64,000 nucleotides of DNA, taken from Pseudolabrys sp. GTDB lineage: Bacteria > Pseudomonadota > Alphaproteobacteria > Rhizobiales > Xanthobacteraceae. Shown one piece after another: positions 62,889 through 64,000 of the stretch; position 1 is the stretch's first letter, and each line of letters starts with the position of its first letter. The stretch spans positions 1 to 64,000 of the forward strand of contig JAURVZ010000029.1 in NCBI GenBank assembly GCA_030655215.1, in the 5' to 3' direction. A model generated the notes under the pieces. The model was not told where the DNA came from. It saw only the letters and a program-made list of their open reading frames with translations, and searched no databases. The translations under genes and the position numbers were made by a program.

Positions 62889-63497
62889 CTACCAGTGATA
62901 GTTCAACCCGGCGCGCACCAGATCATTGGTGATCGGCACCGATTGCGGCGGCGTGTTCGCCCCGCCCATGAAGGTCGCGGTACCGAGATCGAGCCGCTGA
63001 TACTCGACCTTGGCGCTCCAGTTGCGGCTCAGGCTGTATTCCACGCCAGCGCCCGCGGTCCAGCCGGTGCGTTTCGTTGAACCGGTGCCGGCCGGCTGCA
63101 TAGCATTGACGTCGCCATAGGCGATGCCTCCGGTGACGAACGGCAAGAAACGGCCGACGGCCAGACCGAGCCGCGCCCTCGTCGAGCCGAGCCAGTCCTG
63201 CTGAACGCCGCTCGCTGACGGTTTGAGATTGCCCCAGCCGATGTCGGACTCGATGCCGAGCACGGTATTGCCGGCTTGCCAGTTGTAGCCGACCTGCCCG
63301 CCGCCGAGACCGCCGCCATTGAAACCGATGGCGCCGTTCGCACCGACATAGAATCCCGACCAATCGACCGGCGGGACGCCGGGCGCAGTGTAAACCGGCG
63401 ACGCCTGCGTCGGGCTGGGCGCCACATCGGCGGCAAAGGCCGAACCCGTGGCTACGAGCCCTGCGAAAGCAACCAAGAGGGACAATGTACGCTTCAC
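62889..63497 (-). CDS. Outer-membrane beta-barrel protein (Omp25/31-like)
   Basis: A 202-aa protein with a signal peptide (MKRTLSLLVAFAGLVATGSAFAADV) from a GTG at 63497. The mature protein has VDWSGFYVGANGAIGFNGGGLGGGQVGYNW near residue 43 and repeated alternating strands, ending LVRAGLNYHW with the aromatic C-terminus of barrels. This is the Omp25/Omp31-type family of Rhizobiales. Confidence 0.88.
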   Translation of the reverse strand: MKRTLSLLVAFAGLVATGSAFAADVAPSPTQASPVYTAPGVPPVDWSGFYVGANGAIGFNGGGLGGGQVGYNWQAGNTVLGIESDIGWGNLKPSASGVQQDWLGSTRARLGLAVGRFLPFVTGGIAYGDVNAMQPAGTGSTKRTGWTAGAGVEYSLSRNWSAKVEYQRLDLGTATFMGGANTPPQSVPITNDLVRAGLNYHW

Positions 63498-63610
63498 CGG
63501 TTCACCCGACTGACTAAACTCGTTACTTGCGAAACCTAATCGCGCCCTGTGGTCGATTTGTGGAACCACAACAATGAAACCGCCACTGAGCCGACACCCC
63601 TTCGCCTCAA

Positions 63611-64000
63611 TCATCTCCGCTTGAGGAAACGCTTGATCATGCCGCGCTTCTCGCGCGGCAGCTTCGCCAGTTCGATGTCGCTAACCAGCTTCGCGCCGCC
63701 GCTGCGACGCTCGAGCACCAGCTTGCGGCTATGGAATTGCTCGAGCTCCGGCCGGTGACCGACGCTGATAATGGTCAGCCCCTCCATCGCGTCCGACAAC
63801 AGCTTCATCAGCTCGTCCTGGCTCTTCGGATCGAGCGCCGCTGTCGCTTCGTCGAGCACTATGATGTCCGGCCGGTGCAGCAGCACGCGCGCCACGGTAA
63901 GGCGCTGCTTCTCGCCGCCGGACAATGTCTGGTCCCACGGCGCCTCTTCCTCAAGACGATCCTTGAGATGGCCGAGGCCGACCTTGTCGAGCACGTCACC
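63611..64000 (-). CDS. ABC transporter ATP-binding region, partial (5' end outside window)
   Basis: The frame is open to the right edge. The visible 129 residues are the end of an ATPase domain: LSGGEKQRLTVARVLLHRPDIIVLDEATAALDP, then ISVGHRPELEQFHSRKLVL. The wording matches ABC transporters of the SbmA/BacA or YddA class, fused membrane-ATPase exporters. The Walker A part is outside. The true start is not visible; the Met-like GTG in the track is internal. Confidence 0.85.
   Translation of the reverse strand, partial: GDVLDKVGLGHLKDRLEEEAPWDQTLSGGEKQRLTVARVLLHRPDIIVLDEATAALDPKSQDELMKLLSDAMEGLTIISVGHRPELEQFHSRKLVLERRSGGAKLVSDIELAKLPREKRGMIKRFLKRR

Noticed and set aside
1-64000. CRISPR array
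   Set aside because: I saw no regular short repeats with unique spacers. The only phased repeats are the four iterons.

Overview
The window looks like a piece of an alphaproteobacterial chromosome, most likely Hyphomicrobiales in or near Xanthobacteraceae/Bradyrhizobiaceae. The evidence is the high GC content, a CtrA/SciP/FlbD-type flagellar control circuit, PmtA, an EgtB-EgtD pair, PhnD/C/E of the rhizobial type and several REP/RPE-like intergenic palindromes. All assignments come from reading the translations; no database search was possible.

Layout: 1-9 kb is chromosomal metabolism: a partial gentisate dioxygenase, a putative 2OG oxygenase, an SDR, an Old Yellow Enzyme, an FMN reductase, an FAH-family hydrolase and the ergothioneine genes egtB-egtD. 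From 9.3 to 13.7 kb there is a phosphonate-type ABC importer with two tandem PhnD binding proteins. A DMT exporter and an AllA-like ureidoglycolate lyase follow.

From 15305 to 26633 lies an 11.3 kb integrative element bounded by 45-bp identical direct repeats; the right copy is the 3' part of an intact tRNA-Met(CAT) gene. It has a tyrosine integrase at one end and an AlpA-like HTH, a Rep-like initiator and four iteron-like repeats at the other. The middle holds a TerL with a putative TerS-like partner and two convergent cargo genes, a trypsin-like protease and an unknown protein. I find no portal, capsid or tail genes, so it resembles a phage satellite rather than a prophage. A heptamer, TGTTGCA, recurs in pairs ahead of the integrase, terminase and early regulatory genes.

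From 26.8 to 49 kb the chromosome resumes with pmtA-mnmA and then flagellar genes: fliK-flgD behind a sigma-54 promoter, sciP, fliF-fliG-fliH-fliN-flbD, and a separate flhA. Similar CtrA-box and FlbD-like palindromes precede fliF and flhA, and a palindrome lies about 110 bp upstream of the predicted fliK start site. A MASE1 hybrid kinase sits among these genes. Lipid-kinase, inositol-phosphatase, small envelope and hypothetical genes fill the rest.

From 49 to 64 kb there is a large GGDEF-EAL protein, a cold-shock gene, small conserved genes, a secreted protein, a TRAP transporter with a GntR regulator and a uronate-dehydrogenase-like enzyme (probably uronate uptake and oxidation), a malic enzyme, an outer-membrane barrel and the end of an ABC transporter gene cut by the window edge.
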